This document shows positions 1 through 5,740 of a DNA stretch of 21,938 nt, piece by piece. The DNA comes from a virus. The stretch lies in the IMG/VR virus record IMGVR_UViG_3300025736_000238, positions 1 to 21,938 of that record; one strand, 5' to 3'. The notes beneath the pieces were generated by a model. The model searched no databases, was not told the origin of the DNA, and saw only the letters and a list, made by a program, of their open reading frames with translations. A program made the translations under genes and the position numbers. Positions within the stretch are counted from its first letter, which is position 1, and each line of letters begins with the position of its first letter.

Positions 1-8
1 GGCGTCAT
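1..8 (-). CDS. first codons of a gene running off the left edge
   Basis: An ATG at positions 8-6 on the minus strand overlaps the TGA stop of the 106-residue gene to its right in the ATGA arrangement used at many junctions in this window. Only two codons are inside the window (Met, Thr), so nothing can be said about the product. The call rests only on the overlap pattern. Confidence 0.35.
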
Positions 9-325
9 CCCGTCGCCTCTGGATACTTCTTCATCAGCCGCCGCAGATTTGCCATGTCCTGCGCCTTTTCTCGGTTTATGCGCTCGGCCCTTCGCTCTGC
101 GTTTATCGCGTCTGATTCTTCCTGGCTTATTACTCCAGCCTCAAGAAGGGATGAGCTAACGGGCTCCGAGTCAAAGTCCAGCGTGACACCATCATCGTAA
201 TCGTGATCTGGCTCTATACAGATGAAGTCGCCGCCGCCGAGGTTGAGAACAATCTCCCAACTCCTGATAACCGCGCCCTCGATTGTCTTCCCAGATATAT
301 CGTCGCCTAACTTAAACTGTCTCAT
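5..325 (-). CDS. hypothetical protein, 106 aa
   Basis: I do not recognise this protein. The ATG at 325 is preferred over the GTG at 328 because it sits five bases after a GGAGGT ribosome site; the GTG would be only two bases away. The first half is predicted beta-rich with an acidic middle (EPDHDYDDG). The C-terminal third is a charged helix (AERRAERINREKAQDMANL) ending in a lysine-rich segment. It overlaps the upstream membrane-protein gene by one base, so the two are probably translationally coupled. No signal peptide or membrane segment is visible, so a cytoplasmic location is likely. Confidence 0.75.
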   Translation of the reverse strand: MRQFKLGDDISGKTIEGAVIRSWEIVLNLGGGDFICIEPDHDYDDGVTLDFDSEPVSSSLLEAGVISQEESDAINAERRAERINREKAQDMANLRRLMKKYPEATG

Positions 326-543
326 CACTTACCTCCTCCAGTAACCGCCCAGGCAATCAACCAGCATACAATAACAAGCACGTGCATAGCCGCTATGCCG
401 ACCAGGACATCATGGACAAACTCAACCGCTAGTACATCTGACATCTGCCTTGCCGCTATGATGAATGGCAAGCACCACGCGCCGAACCCGTAGAGCGCCC
501 CGCCGGCAGCAGCCCATGTTGTTCGTACTGTCTCTCTCTTCAT
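325..543 (-). CDS. small membrane protein with two transmembrane segments, 72 aa
   Basis: This 72-residue protein has two hydrophobic stretches, about residues 10-31 (around ALYGFGAWCLPFIIAA) and 44-67 (around VGIAAMHVLVIVCWLIAW), joined by a short loop containing an acidic residue and two histidines. It starts with MKRE, consistent with a positively charged cytoplasmic N-terminus. An AGGAGGT site lies five bases before the ATG, and the ATG overlaps the stop of the zinc-ribbon gene upstream. A two-helix protein of this size could be a holin, but no endolysin gene lies next to it, so the function is left open. Confidence 0.7.
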   Translation of the reverse strand: MKRETVRTTWAAAGGALYGFGAWCLPFIIAARQMSDVLAVEFVHDVLVGIAAMHVLVIVCWLIAWAVTGGGK

Positions 544-719
544 CTCTTACCTCCTCGCGTAGGATGATAATGGTTCGCCGGACTCGGCATCATCGCCGCC
601 ATCGCATTCTTCTCAAGGCACGCCGTACAGTTCATGCGTCGCGGATGCGTCTCCCAGCTATGGAACCGCACGTCGTGTTCTGCGCCGCACTTCTCACACA
701 CGTATCGGATGCGCTTCAT
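540..719 (-). CDS. small zinc-ribbon protein, 59 aa
   Basis: The reading frame runs from an ATG at 719 to a TGA at 540. It encodes a basic protein with CEKCG at residues 8-12 and CTACL at 31-35, the paired knuckles of a zinc ribbon. A histidine-rich stretch lies between them (HDVRFHSWETH) and a Gly-Gly-Lys-Arg tail closes the protein. The start overlaps the preceding stop (TGA/ATG) and the stop overlaps the next start, so it is an integral operon member. The family is not recognisable beyond the zinc-binding pattern; a nucleic-acid or protein-binding role is likely. Confidence 0.7.
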   Translation of the reverse strand: MKRIRYVCEKCGAEHDVRFHSWETHPRRMNCTACLEKNAMAAMMPSPANHYHPTRGGKR

Positions 720-1054
720 TCGGCCTCGATTGAATTCACAAGTGCACTGGAGAGCTGTGCCGGTGTAGCGGTCATATATTTCCAGAAGTTCGTCTCTCCT
801 TTCTCCATCTTCAGAACGTCACGCAGGTAGAACGTGAACATGACAGCTCTTTCATGACCGCGATGATAGATCGAATCGAACAAACCGCCTTCACCGTGCC
901 AGAGCGTGATGTCAGTTGAGAAGGCTATGCTAACACTTGGACCGTGCATCCGTTCGCGCCATCCACTTGGGCCGTCGTCTTGAAATGGCTTCTTGATCCT
1001 CTGGTCTACATAGAAGTAGCCCAACCATTCCGCTATCCGTTCGTTGTCCGTCAT
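716..1054 (-). CDS. hypothetical phage protein, 112 aa
   Basis: The ATG at 1054 follows a GGAGG site by four bases; a GTG one codon upstream is too close to that site. The protein opens with a helix (NERIAEWLGY), has a central beta-rich part around SVSIAFSTDITLWHGEGG, and ends in a segment resembling the small alpha/beta 'sandwich' proteins common in phage early regions. I cannot assign a family. The start overlaps the stop of the 301-residue HNH gene by one base, so the two are co-translated. Confidence 0.7.
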   Translation of the reverse strand: MTDNERIAEWLGYFYVDQRIKKPFQDDGPSGWRERMHGPSVSIAFSTDITLWHGEGGLFDSIYHRGHERAVMFTFYLRDVLKMEKGETNFWKYMTATPAQLSSALVNSIEAE

Positions 1055-1959
1055 CACGCCTCCTTTGGAACGAAATGCACCACGTCAACCTTGTGGCCTT
1101 CTGGGTCGAATAGGTCGCCGCCTTCTGCCCTCAAGCCCCACACCGTCTTCCCTATCTTGTAACATCTGGCTCCAATTTCCATCGTGTCGCGTAGCTCTGC
1201 CTCGTATGCCGTCCGATAGTACACCTCGGGCCGCGCCCCGGTGAGCCACGACTTCGCAGGGATCTTGACGTAGAAGTATTCGCGCTTCGATCCGTGGCCA
1301 GCAAGACGCCGCGTCTTACGGTAGTCGGATACCGTCATACCTTCAGGCCACTCTAGCCCGTCAAGGCTCTTCTCCCACAGATTAGCCGCGCCCATCAGCC
1401 GCCGTGTGTCCAGCCCGTTCGACGCAAGACACTCTCTCAACGTCCGCGATGCTGGGTCGGTTACGTCAACGACTTGGCCTAGCCTGTATACGCGCTCGGC
1501 TATCGTTGAATCGAGCGATGCGAACGATGATAGCTGCGTGAGGATCTGTTCGCCCTCTTCGGCGTCGCGGCGACGATAGAACCATAGGTAATTGTGATCA
1601 ACGCGCCCGATGCCATAGCCTAGAACGTCTTGATTGTCGATTACTTCGAGGATACCACGCTCTGCTCGTTGGTCTACTACCTCGCCATCAGACAGCATAC
1701 GAAGCGGCGCTGATGGCCCTCTAGCCCACTCAGCGATCACAAGCTGCCCAGTCTCAACCATCACATGAACCGGCGCATGTAGCGTAATGCAATTTTCCAC
1801 TACGTCTTTTTCATCACTGCCGCCAAAACCAAGAGGACAAACATGATGCACTTCAAGCTGTTTCCTGCCTTCCTCAGACCTTCCATCAAAACCAGTTATG
1901 GCACACCGCAACCCATCGAGCCTCAACGCCTCTTCACGCACCGCTCTAGACCTAGACAT
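1054..1959 (-). CDS. HNH endonuclease-like protein, 301 aa
   Basis: The N-terminal 70 residues form an HNH-type nuclease module. It has a first cysteine pocket around C19 (RCAITG), the catalytic histidine pair in EVHHVCPLGFGG (H38, H39), an asparagine in VVENCITL (N56) and a second histidine at H65. The remaining 230 residues match nothing I know and include a basic stretch (RKTRRLAGHGSKREYFYVKI) that may bind DNA. A free-standing homing endonuclease is the simplest reading; a packaging or defence nuclease is possible. A 21-codon fragment similar to its N-terminus lies at 3144-3209. The ATG at 1959 overlaps the upstream HNH gene by eight bases; its SD is weak. Confidence 0.8.
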   Translation of the reverse strand: MSRSRAVREEALRLDGLRCAITGFDGRSEEGRKQLEVHHVCPLGFGGSDEKDVVENCITLHAPVHVMVETGQLVIAEWARGPSAPLRMLSDGEVVDQRAERGILEVIDNQDVLGYGIGRVDHNYLWFYRRRDAEEGEQILTQLSSFASLDSTIAERVYRLGQVVDVTDPASRTLRECLASNGLDTRRLMGAANLWEKSLDGLEWPEGMTVSDYRKTRRLAGHGSKREYFYVKIPAKSWLTGARPEVYYRTAYEAELRDTMEIGARCYKIGKTVWGLRAEGGDLFDPEGHKVDVVHFVPKEA

Positions 1960-2470
1960 CTAGCCACCCCCAATTTTTACCTGTAGCTATTAGGCCAATA
2001 GCAGGCTGAGAAACATTGAACATCCTAGCAATTGCGCGTTGACTTAGTTGTCCAAGAAGATTTCTAATCTCATGAACGTTATCTTCAGTCAACTTTGAAT
2101 TGCCATGAGCCTCGCCTCTAGCTGGAACAAGCAATCCAGTATCTATGGCATGTCTCATATTCTCTGAGCGAGTGACATAAGCGATATTATCTACTTTATT
2201 ATTTGTTTTGCACCCGTCGATATGATGAGCATCATAACCATCTGGCCTTGCACCAATAAACGCTGCCGCAACAATACGATGGCACTTTATATGTTTCTGT
2301 TTGCCGTCTCCCCTCAACCCTATACTCAAGTATCCACATCTTTCTAAGCTTGGTTTTAGTATTCTTCCTACGTGCGAATTTGAGGATTCCTTTATGCGCC
2401 GGATTCTCCCGCGATCACTTACTTCATACGATTCTTCATATCCAACAACAGGCAACCATCGTTCATCCAT
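1952..2470 (-). CDS. NUMOD4-HNH homing endonuclease, 172 aa
   Basis: Three parts are visible. Residues 1-45 are a NUMOD4 motif (WLPVVGYEESYEVSDRGRIRR). Residues 60-110 are an HNH nuclease with HHIDG at 82-86, N90/N95 and the family signature TRSENMRHA. Residues 125-170 form a helix-turn-helix (LSQRAIARMFNVSQPAI). This is the usual build of free-standing phage homing endonucleases. The DNA is visibly more A+T-rich than its neighbours, consistent with recent acquisition. I chose the ATG at 2470; a GTG at 2479 would add three residues but lacks an SD. A paralogue with the same three parts lies at 4178-4699. Confidence 0.88.
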   Translation of the reverse strand: MDERWLPVVGYEESYEVSDRGRIRRIKESSNSHVGRILKPSLERCGYLSIGLRGDGKQKHIKCHRIVAAAFIGARPDGYDAHHIDGCKTNNKVDNIAYVTRSENMRHAIDTGLLVPARGEAHGNSKLTEDNVHEIRNLLGQLSQRAIARMFNVSQPAIGLIATGKNWGWLDV

Positions 2471-2609
2471 CGCTATCACTCTTCATCTTAGCAATCAACG
2501 CCTGCCGTATCGCATCGTTCTTATTCGATTGTCGCTTGATGTACTCGATAACGTCTGAGTCTGTTTCTGAGTTTAGTTGTAGCGTGAACCTCGCGTATGT
2601 AGTGCTCAT
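2463..2609 (-). CDS. ribbon-helix-helix-like small protein, 48 aa (copy 1)
   Basis: The frame from ATG 2609 to TGA 2463 encodes 48 residues. One beta strand (RFTLQLN) is followed by two helices (SDVIEYIKRQ and KNDAIRQALIAKM), the layout of CopG/ParR-type ribbon-helix-helix DNA-binding proteins. A GGAG site lies five bases before the ATG. The start overlaps the stop of the Lar-like gene (ATGA) and the end overlaps the HNH gene by eight bases. A close paralogue is encoded at 5180-5314. A dimeric repressor or DNA-binding role is inferred from fold only. Confidence 0.72.
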   Translation of the reverse strand: MSTTYARFTLQLNSETDSDVIEYIKRQSNKNDAIRQALIAKMKSDSDG

Positions 2610-2902
2610 GATTTCTCCAGATTAGCAAAAGCTCTGCGGCCTGCCTGAGCCACGCTCTGTTCATCGCCGCCATCTGGGCCATAATAGTTATCAACTGCCA
2701 TCTTGCACACGTCTACAAACGCATACGCGCGATTCCACGCTGTAATAGCGACTTCTTCTTGAGACATGGTAGGAGTGCATTGTATGTTGCTCGGACCGTC
2801 AGCGTCACAAGATAGGCAATTAACGCACACTTGGTAATGAGTCCAGAATATCTCAGCCTTACCCCCGCAGAACGGGCAAGGCTTTATGTCTAGTTTCTTC
2901 AT
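2606..2902 (-). CDS. Lar-like restriction alleviation family zinc protein, 98 aa
   Basis: The N-terminus has the signature of the Lar family: KPCPFCGGKAEI with C9 and C12, a second pair CLSC at 29-32, DADGP, then EEVAITAWNRAY at about 49-60. Members of the family are small zinc proteins; the founding Rac-prophage Lar relieves type I restriction by stimulating modification. Most phage relatives are assigned by similarity only. Residues 61-98 extend beyond the usual family core. It has a GGAGG site six bases before the ATG and shares a transcript with the gene behind promoter 3119-3147. Confidence 0.72.
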   Translation of the reverse strand: MKKLDIKPCPFCGGKAEIFWTHYQVCVNCLSCDADGPSNIQCTPTMSQEEVAITAWNRAYAFVDVCKMAVDNYYGPDGGDEQSVAQAGRRAFANLEKS

Positions 2903-2917
2903 GATTTCCTCCAGCGG

Positions 2918-3091
2918 TTAGCTAGTAACCGCTCTGAACTCTTCTTCGTTGAATGCTTCGTCGTTATCGCCGAACATCAAAGCTCGATTGTATGCAGCTA
3001 TTGCTGCGCTAGTCATTCCCTCGAATGAATATCGTCCGTTTGTGTTGTTCGAGTTTACCTGCTGGCGTGCTTGTTCGAGTGTTGCGTTCAT
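2918..3091 (-). CDS. hypothetical protein behind a strong promoter, 57 aa
   Basis: The ATG at 3091 is eight bases after AAGGAGG (3106-3100) and downstream of a consensus promoter. Longer in-frame starts would overlap or lie upstream of the expected transcription start, so they are rejected. The product is small, acidic at the C-terminus (DNDEAFNEEEF), and contains a helix around GMTSAAIAAYNRALMF. No family is recognised. As the first gene after a strong promoter it should be well expressed. Confidence 0.7.
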   Translation of the reverse strand: MNATLEQARQQVNSNNTNGRYSFEGMTSAAIAAYNRALMFGDNDEAFNEEEFRAVTS

Positions 3092-3099
3092 GGTTGTTG

Positions 3100-3106
3100 C
3101 CTCCTT
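3100..3106 (-). promoter_or_regulatory. strong ribosome binding site AAGGAGG
   Basis: AAGGAGG lies eight bases before the ATG at 3091 and fixes that start. The surrounding 14 bases (AGCCAAGGAGGCAA) are identical to those before the ParB-like gene at 13906. Confidence 0.8.
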
Positions 3107-3118
3107 GGCTACATCACA

Positions 3119-3147
3119 ACTATACCACACATGACACGATAAGTCAA
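3119..3147 (-). promoter_or_regulatory. sigma-70-type promoter, TTGACT-N17-TATAGT
   Basis: The -35 hexamer TTGACT is at 3147-3142 and the -10 hexamer TATAGT at 3124-3119, with an optimal 17-base spacer. Transcription would start near 3112 and read leftward into the 57-aa gene, the Lar-like gene and the HNH genes. The -35 box overlaps the stop codon of the HNH remnant. The same hexamers and spacing recur at 13937-13965. Confidence 0.85.
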
Positions 3148-3209
3148 GAGGCGCAACGGTATCCGTCGAGCTTCAGAGCTTCGGCGCGTACTGCTTGGGA
3201 TCTGCTCAC
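3144..3209 (-). pseudogene. HNH gene remnant, 21 codons
   Basis: A GTG at 3209, overlapping the preceding TGA, follows a GGAGG site by six bases and opens 21 codons. The peptide begins SRSQAVRAEALKLDGYRC, closely matching the start of the 301-residue HNH protein at 1054-1959 (SRSRAVREEALRLDGLRC), and then stops at a TGA. The nuclease residues are missing. The break point coincides with the promoter at 3119-3147, so I read it as an HNH gene cut off by recombination. It may still be translated as a short peptide. Confidence 0.75.
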
Positions 3210-3388
3210 GATAGCCTCCGAAGATTCCCGATAGCCATGACAGAACCAACGAGCAACACGCCCCATCCCCACCACGCGCCAGCGCCAGCCGCACCGCTTC
3301 CACCGACAGCAACGTGCATCCATACAATCGTCCATCGACGCGCGTCCATGTGCCGCCCTATCCATCGGTCAATCTTACGGAACATCAT
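3206..3388 (-). CDS. small membrane protein, 60 aa
   Basis: This protein has a basic N-terminus (FRKIDRWIGRHMDARR) followed by one long hydrophobic segment, about residues 22-54, rich in Gly, Ala and Trp (GGSGAAGAGAWWGWGVLLVG), and a short basic tail. A single membrane pass, or two tightly packed ones, is likely. It follows the signal-peptide gene with a one-base gap and no strong SD, so it probably depends on coupling. Two adjacent ATGs (3388 and 3385) cannot be separated. No family recognised; a lysis accessory or exclusion role is only a guess. Confidence 0.6.
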   Translation of the reverse strand: MMFRKIDRWIGRHMDARRWTIVWMHVAVGGSGAAGAGAWWGWGVLLVGSVMAIGNLRRLS

Positions 3389-3826
3389 TCACCACCCACA
3401 GACCCAAGCAACGAATAGCCCTGCAACCGCACCGGCGACGAAGGTAACGTGGATCGCTTTCAACGCCAGCCGTCTAAATCCTTCCTGCATAGAGAGCATG
3501 TCCTGTTGGCATTCTGAGCGGATTGCGTCTGTATTCTCTGTCAGATAGAACTCGCGCCCTTCGATGTAGAAAGCTTCTATTGTGTCCGGTTCGTTGATGT
3601 GAATGACATACGGCGACTCACTTTCATAATCGTATGAAATAACAATCTCTATGTCATTCCCGGTAACCGCGCAAAAATTATACGTCTCTGGCGGCAACGT
3701 GATATTTGACCACACGGCGTCCGGCTTATCTTCGATCTCTATCTCTCCATAAAGCCAATCTTGCCCCGCCGCCGCAACCGCCATCGCCGCAACCAGCATC
3801 AGCACGACTACTATCTTCTTATTCAT
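3389..3826 (-). CDS. secreted or inner-membrane-anchored protein, 145 aa
   Basis: The ATG at 3826 gives a typical signal sequence: MNKK, a hydrophobic core to about residue 19, and an AAAGQ cleavage-like site. An acidic beta-rich domain follows, and a second hydrophobic segment lies near the C-terminus (about residues 121-142, around VTFVAGAVAGLFVAWVCGW). The expected topology is a periplasmic domain anchored by the C-terminal helix. The start overlaps the stop of the upstream gene by eight bases. The family is unknown. A phage-encoded envelope protein of this type could act in superinfection exclusion, but nothing in the sequence proves it. Confidence 0.7.
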   Translation of the reverse strand: MNKKIVVVLMLVAAMAVAAAGQDWLYGEIEIEDKPDAVWSNITLPPETYNFCAVTGNDIEIVISYDYESESPYVIHINEPDTIEAFYIEGREFYLTENTDAIRSECQQDMLSMQEGFRRLALKAIHVTFVAGAVAGLFVAWVCGW

Positions 3827-4181
3827 CACTCACCCCTAACATAGCGCACACCCAGCAAAGCGTGATCGCACGCGCCATCTCGCCACGCGGACACGTCACC
3901 GATACCTGCAACGGGCGGAACTTCGTGAAGCTCTTCGACTTCCATATCAGACACGCATGTGCGCAGTCGCGGCCATTCTCTACCGTGCTGAGTACCCACG
4001 CGCCGTCCTTGATCGTGCCGCGACCGTATACGGATTCGAAGAGGTCGGTCATCGCATAGCCGATGTCTTCTGGATAGAATCCGCACGTGGTAGAGATCTC
4101 GCCGCTACCCAAGCCAAGCAGATCGAGCACCTTGTCGTTCAGGGTATCGTTCGTCAGCTTCAGGATCTCTTTCTTGTTCAT
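3819..4181 (-). CDS. putative phage ABA-sandwich-type protein, 120 aa
   Basis: The layout is an N-terminal helix (MNKKEILKL), a conserved-looking middle (YPEDIGYAMTDLFESVY), and a C-terminal half with strand-rich HACLIWKSKSF then ARAITLCWVCAML. This resembles small phage proteins with an alpha/beta sandwich domain (Phage_ABA_S), which end in a helix of the form A-RAI-x-A-x-L. The assignment is by pattern memory, so only moderate. An AAGGAGG site precedes the ATG, which overlaps the HNH stop (ATGA). Confidence 0.65.
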   Translation of the reverse strand: MNKKEILKLTNDTLNDKVLDLLGLGSGEISTTCGFYPEDIGYAMTDLFESVYGRGTIKDGAWVLSTVENGRDCAHACLIWKSKSFTKFRPLQVSVTCPRGEMARAITLCWVCAMLGVSDE

Positions 4182-4699
4182 TCCGCCTCCTTAAGCCATC
4201 CCCAACTGCCACCGGTAGCGATTGAGCAAATGGTTGACTGGTCAACATTGAACAGTCTGGCGATTGATCTCTGGCTTTCTTTCCTTAGAAGTCGTCTAAC
4301 TTCACGAACATTATCTTCCGTAAGCTTAGACTTCCATTGCCGTTCTCCATGCGCAGCGACGTTCAATCCATTGCGAAACGCGTGTACTATATTTTCCGAG
4401 CGAGTAACGTACTCAAGATTTAGAACTGCATTGTGTTTCTTGATCCCATCTTTATGATTCACTTCTTTACCATCGGGGCATTGACCAAGAAACGCCGTAG
4501 CCACTAGTCGGTGAATGCTATGACGGCGTTGTATCATATTCTTGGATAGGTTAACTTGCATATAGCCACGAGATGCTGAGCCTTTAGCTATTCTTCCTAT
4601 CCGCGTGCCACATCCTGATTTTACTCTGCGCACACGTCCAAGGTTGCTGACTTCGTATATACCTTCATACTCAACTACATCGCGCCATTCTTCAATCAT
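4178..4699 (-). CDS. NUMOD4-HNH homing endonuclease, 173 aa (paralogue)
   Basis: It has the same three-part build as the protein at 1952-2470. The NUMOD4 motif (WRDVVEYEGIYEVSNLGRVRR) is at residues 5-25. The HNH core has NHKDG at 81-85, N90/N94 and TRSENIVHAF. The C-terminal helix-turn-helix is ESQRSIARLFNVDQSTI. The two proteins share long stretches such as SKLTEDNV in the C-terminal part, so they are duplicates that have diverged. Here the first nuclease histidine position is Asn (NHKDG versus HHIDG), which is common in the family. The ATG overlaps the stop of the integrase fragment (ATGA). Confidence 0.88.
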   Translation of the reverse strand: MIEEWRDVVEYEGIYEVSNLGRVRRVKSGCGTRIGRIAKGSASRGYMQVNLSKNMIQRRHSIHRLVATAFLGQCPDGKEVNHKDGIKKHNAVLNLEYVTRSENIVHAFRNGLNVAAHGERQWKSKLTEDNVREVRRLLRKESQRSIARLFNVDQSTICSIATGGSWGWLKEAE

Positions 4700-4815
4700 A
4701 AGTTAACCTTCCGAAAAACCTCGTCGATCTCATCACGGCTAATCCCGACATATCTCAGCGTCGTCTCTTCCCGGCTGTGGCCCAACGCCTGACGTATCAG
4801 GTCGATGGCCTTCAT
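4696..4815 (-). CDS. tyrosine-recombinase C-terminal fragment, 39 aa
   Basis: The ATG at 4815 overlaps the stop of the upstream gene in an ATGA junction, and the frame ends in another ATGA junction. The peptide contains RQALGHSREETTLRYVG, the C-terminal block of phage integrases and Xer proteins, with the catalytic His of LGHS and the nucleophilic Tyr of the RYVG context. The arginines, lysine and N-terminal domains of a working recombinase are absent, so on its own it cannot recombine DNA. Either it is an integrase remnant or a retained small protein. The overlap with both neighbours argues that it is still translated. Confidence 0.75.
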   Translation of the reverse strand: MKAIDLIRQALGHSREETTLRYVGISRDEIDEVFRKVNL

Positions 4816-5183
4816 TCGATGATCTCTAGGCCGCAGTCGTCTGGATCGTCTTGCCGTTCTACTGCGTTGACCTTGGCTACTAGCATCTTGATGTCTTCGA
4901 CGGCCTGAATAGCTGTTTCGCAATTAGTATACTTGCGTGCGAACCAATCATTATCGCCGTCAATATCTCTCCCTCGTATGTATAGAGCGCACGATGATGT
5001 CGAACACTCAGTGTGTCCTGCGGCGAGTGATGGGCGTTTCCATGAGCGTAGATACTTAACCACTGCATTATCTAGACAAGTCACAGCCTGCCCCATACCG
5101 TCATCACGTAACGACTCATCCTGCTCCAACACGCGCCCGAATACGATGCTGCCTACTCGCTGGATTCCTAGTCTCAGTTTCAT
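4812..5183 (-). CDS. hypothetical protein, 123 aa
   Basis: A GGAGG site lies seven bases before the ATG at 5183, which overlaps the upstream small gene (ATGA). The N-terminal half is strand-rich (MKLRLGIQRVGSIVFGRVL) and the middle holds two close cysteines (TECSTSSCAL). The C-terminal part is a long helix (CETAIQAVEDIKMLVAKVNA) followed by an acidic tail. I do not recognise a family. It is cytoplasmic by appearance and is coupled to the integrase fragment downstream. Confidence 0.7.
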   Translation of the reverse strand: MKLRLGIQRVGSIVFGRVLEQDESLRDDGMGQAVTCLDNAVVKYLRSWKRPSLAAGHTECSTSSCALYIRGRDIDGDNDWFARKYTNCETAIQAVEDIKMLVAKVNAVERQDDPDDCGLEIIE

Positions 5184-5314
5184 TTCTCTGCCTCCATCTG
5201 CGCCCTAAGCGCCCGCTTCATCGCGCCGTTCTTGTTATCCTGAGCGTTCAGATACTCAACAATGTCGGCGTCGTTCTCTGTGTTCAGTTGCAGCGTGTAT
5301 TTCTCGACTGCCAT
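5180..5314 (-). CDS. ribbon-helix-helix-like small protein, 44 aa (copy 2)
   Basis: The frame from ATG 5314 to TGA 5180 encodes a strand (KYTLQLN), helix 1 (ADIVEYLNAQ) and helix 2 (KNGAMKRALRAQM). It aligns throughout with the 48-residue protein at 2463-2609, sharing TLQLN, the D-x-x-EY block and NKN-x-A. A G-rich site (AAGGGGG) lies four bases before the ATG. It is probably a dimeric DNA-binding protein of CopG/ParR type; its target is unknown. It is the first gene after the non-coding segment 5315-5488. Confidence 0.7.
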   Translation of the reverse strand: MAVEKYTLQLNTENDADIVEYLNAQDNKNGAMKRALRAQMEAEK

Positions 5315-5488
5315 GTTGCCCCCTTATTCTGGAGGAGGATGGAGGTGTCGAACCCCCGTTAAGACGATTCCATCTGCTCGTATCGTCCATGTTAGCGTAG
5401 GTCGTTCGAACTCCTACGCCCCGCCATCGGATTCCGAGATCGTAAGAACGTGACGGACTCTCCTAGGAATTCCACCATGTCCCCGGCC
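5315..5488. other. non-coding segment with several inverted repeats
   Basis: No credible gene is present in these 174 bases. Besides the tRNA-like end it holds GACGAT/ATCGTC arms (5363-5368 and 5382-5387, 13-base loop) and perfect GCGTAGG/CCTACGC arms (5395-5401 and 5413-5419, 11-base loop with TTCGAA). A GGAATTCC palindrome also lies near 5467-5474. The minus strand just upstream, 5505-5500, reads GGAGGA and could pair with TCCTCC in the acceptor-like part. It may be an integration-site region or an uncharacterised folded RNA. Confidence 0.5.
5330..5357 (-). other. tRNA 3'-end-like segment (possible attachment site core)
   Basis: On the minus strand this reads as the 3' part of a tRNA. There is a 5-base T stem GGGGG, the T loop TTCGACA, the T stem CCTCC with one G-U pair, a 7-base acceptor strand ATCCTCC, one discriminator base and CCA. 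I could not build a canonical D arm and anticodon arm in front of it, so it is not called as a tRNA gene. Phages that integrate into tRNA genes carry such 3' ends in attP. The integrase fragment half a kilobase away fits that reading. A degraded phage tRNA is the alternative. Confidence 0.4.
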
Positions 5489-5734
5489 TCATGCCCTACT
5501 CCTCCGTGTTTGGTTGTATGTCTCTAGAGTGCATTCGCAGAAGATCCCCAGACGCCTCAGTTCATTCTTCACCACACCGAGATACGGCAACCCATGCCTA
5601 TAACCGCACCATGATTTCGTTGTTGCAACCCACCCAAGGCTCTTGTGTAGCTCTGCGCCGCGAGGATGGTTGTAATAAACGAAGAACTCTGGATTCTTCC
5701 GCACTGCTTTTCGTATCTCGCTTACCTTGCCCAT
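5489..5734 (-). CDS. hypothetical protein, 81 aa, apparently leaderless transcript
   Basis: The ATG at 5734 is only six bases after the -10 box of a consensus promoter. The transcript should therefore start at or next to the start codon, with no room for an SD. The protein has a basic helix (KVSEIRKAVRKN) and a conserved-looking core (FFVYYNHPRGAELHKSLGW ... SWCGYRHGLPYLGV), and ends in a basic tail (TRRSRA). I do not recognise the family. The C-terminal 17 bases overlap the GGAGGA element discussed for the non-coding segment. Confidence 0.65.
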   Translation of the reverse strand: MGKVSEIRKAVRKNPEFFVYYNHPRGAELHKSLGWVATTKSWCGYRHGLPYLGVVKNELRRLGIFCECTLETYNQTRRSRA

Positions 5735-5740
5735 GTATGT

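Noticed and set aside
3109-3365. Longer frames overlapping the HNH remnant and promoter
   Set aside because: They need starts without SD and run through the promoter or through the 60-aa membrane-protein gene in another frame.
5330-5420. A complete tRNA gene
   Set aside because: Only the T arm, acceptor strand and CCA fit. No D arm with the usual A14, G18 and G19 and no 7-base anticodon loop could be placed for class I or class II lengths.
5330-5505. A tmRNA
   Set aside because: The element is too short, has no tag reading frame, and lacks the conserved 5' D-loop sequence that follows the acceptor strand in tmRNA.
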